Part shown: positions 6,909 through 7,167 of the stretch, one piece after another | Position numbering within the stretch: the stretch's first letter is position 1 | Layout: every line of letters starts with the position of its first letter | Source of the DNA: an uncultured Marvinbryantia sp. | Lineage (GTDB): Bacteria; Bacillota; Clostridia; Lachnospirales; Lachnospiraceae | Direction of reading: 5' to 3' | Assembly (NCBI GenBank): GCA_934373455.1 | Contig: CAKRON010000114.1 | Location: 1 to 7,167 of the forward strand | DNA: 7,167 nt | The notes under the pieces: model-generated | Database searches by the model: none | What the model was told of the DNA's origin: nothing | The model's input: only the letters and a program-made list of their open reading frames with translations | Made by a program: the position numbers and the translations under genes

Positions 6909-7006
6909 AGCACCCAAAGGTGTTTATAAAGTTACCACAGAAGTGATGACCTGCAGGAATACAAAGGAAGCGTCATAGGTAACAAAATGTTGCCTGGTCT
7001 GCTTCC
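6909..7006 (+). promoter_or_regulatory. Structured 5' leader, possible cis-regulatory RNA of unknown class
   Basis: Before the secreted-protein gene there are several possible RNA helices. One is a small hairpin AGCACC/GGTGTT (6909-6914 with 6919-6924, one wobble pair, loop CAAA). A second is a two-tier hairpin: outer stem GGAAGC/GCTTCC (6966-6971 with 7001-7006), symmetric 6 by 6 internal loop, and inner stem GGTAAC/GTTGCC (6978-6983 with 6989-6994, one wobble). A competing fold pairs GTTACC (6931-6936) with the same GGTAAC, and ATGAC (6946-6950) with GTCAT (6972-6976). The two folds are mutually exclusive. I could not match this to a riboswitch class I know (c-di-GMP-I and -II, c-di-AMP, TPP, SAM, cobalamin, ZTP, purine and T-box motifs were considered). 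Function is inferred only. Confidence 0.35.
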
Positions 7007-7023
7007 ACAAAATATACAAATGA

Positions 7024-7030
7024 GGGAGGA
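7024..7030 (+). promoter_or_regulatory. Ribosome binding site of the secreted-protein gene
   Basis: GGGAGGA, ending 6 nt before the ATG at 7037 (7 nt from its GGAGG core), a strong site that fixes the start. CTTCC at 7002-7006 could pair with GGAGG (7025-7029) if it is released from the upstream hairpin. Confidence 0.8.
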
Positions 7031-7036
7031 TGAATC

Positions 7037-7167
7037 ATGAAATCTATAAAAAAAATGCTGGTAATTATGTCTTTTATACTTGTTTTCTTTGCTTTTCACG
7101 ATGATGCAAGTGTTCAAGCAGCTTCTATCAGTAAAACAAAGGTAACTTTATTAAACGGTCAATCCGT
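7037..7167 (+). CDS. Secreted protein, N-terminal fragment, possible BIG2-type Ig-like domain
   Basis: The gene begins at the ATG at 7037 and runs off the right edge after 43 full codons. Residues 1-28 form a clear Sec signal peptide: MKSIKK, then a hydrophobic stretch MLVIMSFILVFFAF, then HDDASVQA with a likely signal peptidase I site after VQA (28). No lipobox cysteine is present. The mature start, ASISKTKVTLLNGQS, resembles the first strand of bacterial Ig-like group 2 (BIG2) domains common in surface proteins of Clostridia, which often begin with a similar KxxLxxGxS pattern. That is a resemblance only; too little of the protein is visible to name it. A strong ribosome binding site and the long leader upstream support it as a real, probably regulated, gene. 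Confidence 0.8.
   Translation, partial: MKSIKKMLVIMSFILVFFAFHDDASVQAASISKTKVTLLNGQS

Noticed and set aside
6648..6917. Minus-strand open frame of 89 codons overlapping the peptidase start
   Set aside because: It covers the peptidase promoter and 5' end, has an AT-rich, low-complexity translation and shows no family features.
6909..7006. Assignment of the leader to a known riboswitch (c-di-GMP-I or -II, ZTP, c-di-AMP)
   Set aside because: The conserved core sequences of these classes, as I remember them, are not present; only short local likenesses such as GTTGCCTGG were seen.
6990..7018. Promoter-like pair TTGCCT and TATACA with 17 nt spacing
   Set aside because: Transcription would begin near 7025, inside the ribosome binding site of the gene at 7037, leaving no usable leader. 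The TTGCCT overlaps the GTTGCC arm of the hairpin instead.
1..7167. CRISPR array, tRNA or rRNA genes, insertion sequences, attachment sites
   Set aside because: I saw no spaced direct repeats of CRISPR type, no tRNA-like cloverleaf sequences, no transposase frames and no terminal inverted repeats.

Overview
The window looks like chromosomal DNA from a low- to mid-GC Gram-positive anaerobe, most likely a member of the Clostridia close to Lachnospiraceae. That placement rests on three things: strong GGAGG-type ribosome binding sites, the style of the Opp proteins, and a secreted protein beginning with an ISKTKVTLLNGQS-type sequence. It is an inference without any database search; genus cannot be read from this sequence.

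Positions 1-5598 hold the 3' part of an oligopeptide ABC importer operon in the order oppB (truncated at the left edge), oppC, oppD, oppF, oppA. The first four genes are tightly packed: a 2 nt gap, a 13 nt gap, and an 8 nt overlap. oppA follows after a 64 nt spacer and is closed by a strong intrinsic terminator (5614-5655). OppB and OppC form the membrane channel, OppD and OppF are the ATPases, and OppA is the exported peptide-binding protein. Two features stand out: a roughly 100-residue charged insertion in the extracellular loop of OppC, and an OppA signal peptide with no lipoprotein cysteine.

Positions 5672-6715 carry a convergent minus-strand gene for an M42-family metallo-aminopeptidase. 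It shares the terminator, which has an A-tract on one side and a T-tract on the other and so can work in both directions. A peptide importer beside a cytosolic aminopeptidase fits a peptide-utilisation neighbourhood, although the two are separate transcription units.

Positions 6716-7036 are non-coding. They hold a good minus-strand promoter for the peptidase and, almost back to back with it, a candidate plus-strand promoter. The plus-strand promoter would give a leader of about 220 nt with AT-rich dyads and a set of mutually exclusive hairpins just before the ribosome binding site of the next gene. That gene (from 7037, cut by the right edge) encodes a secreted protein with a signal peptide and what may be the start of a bacterial Ig-like (BIG2-type) domain. 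Most of the window is an ordinary opp operon. The structured leader, the OppC insertion and the non-lipoprotein OppA are the parts worth a second look; I see no clear evidence of an entirely new system.
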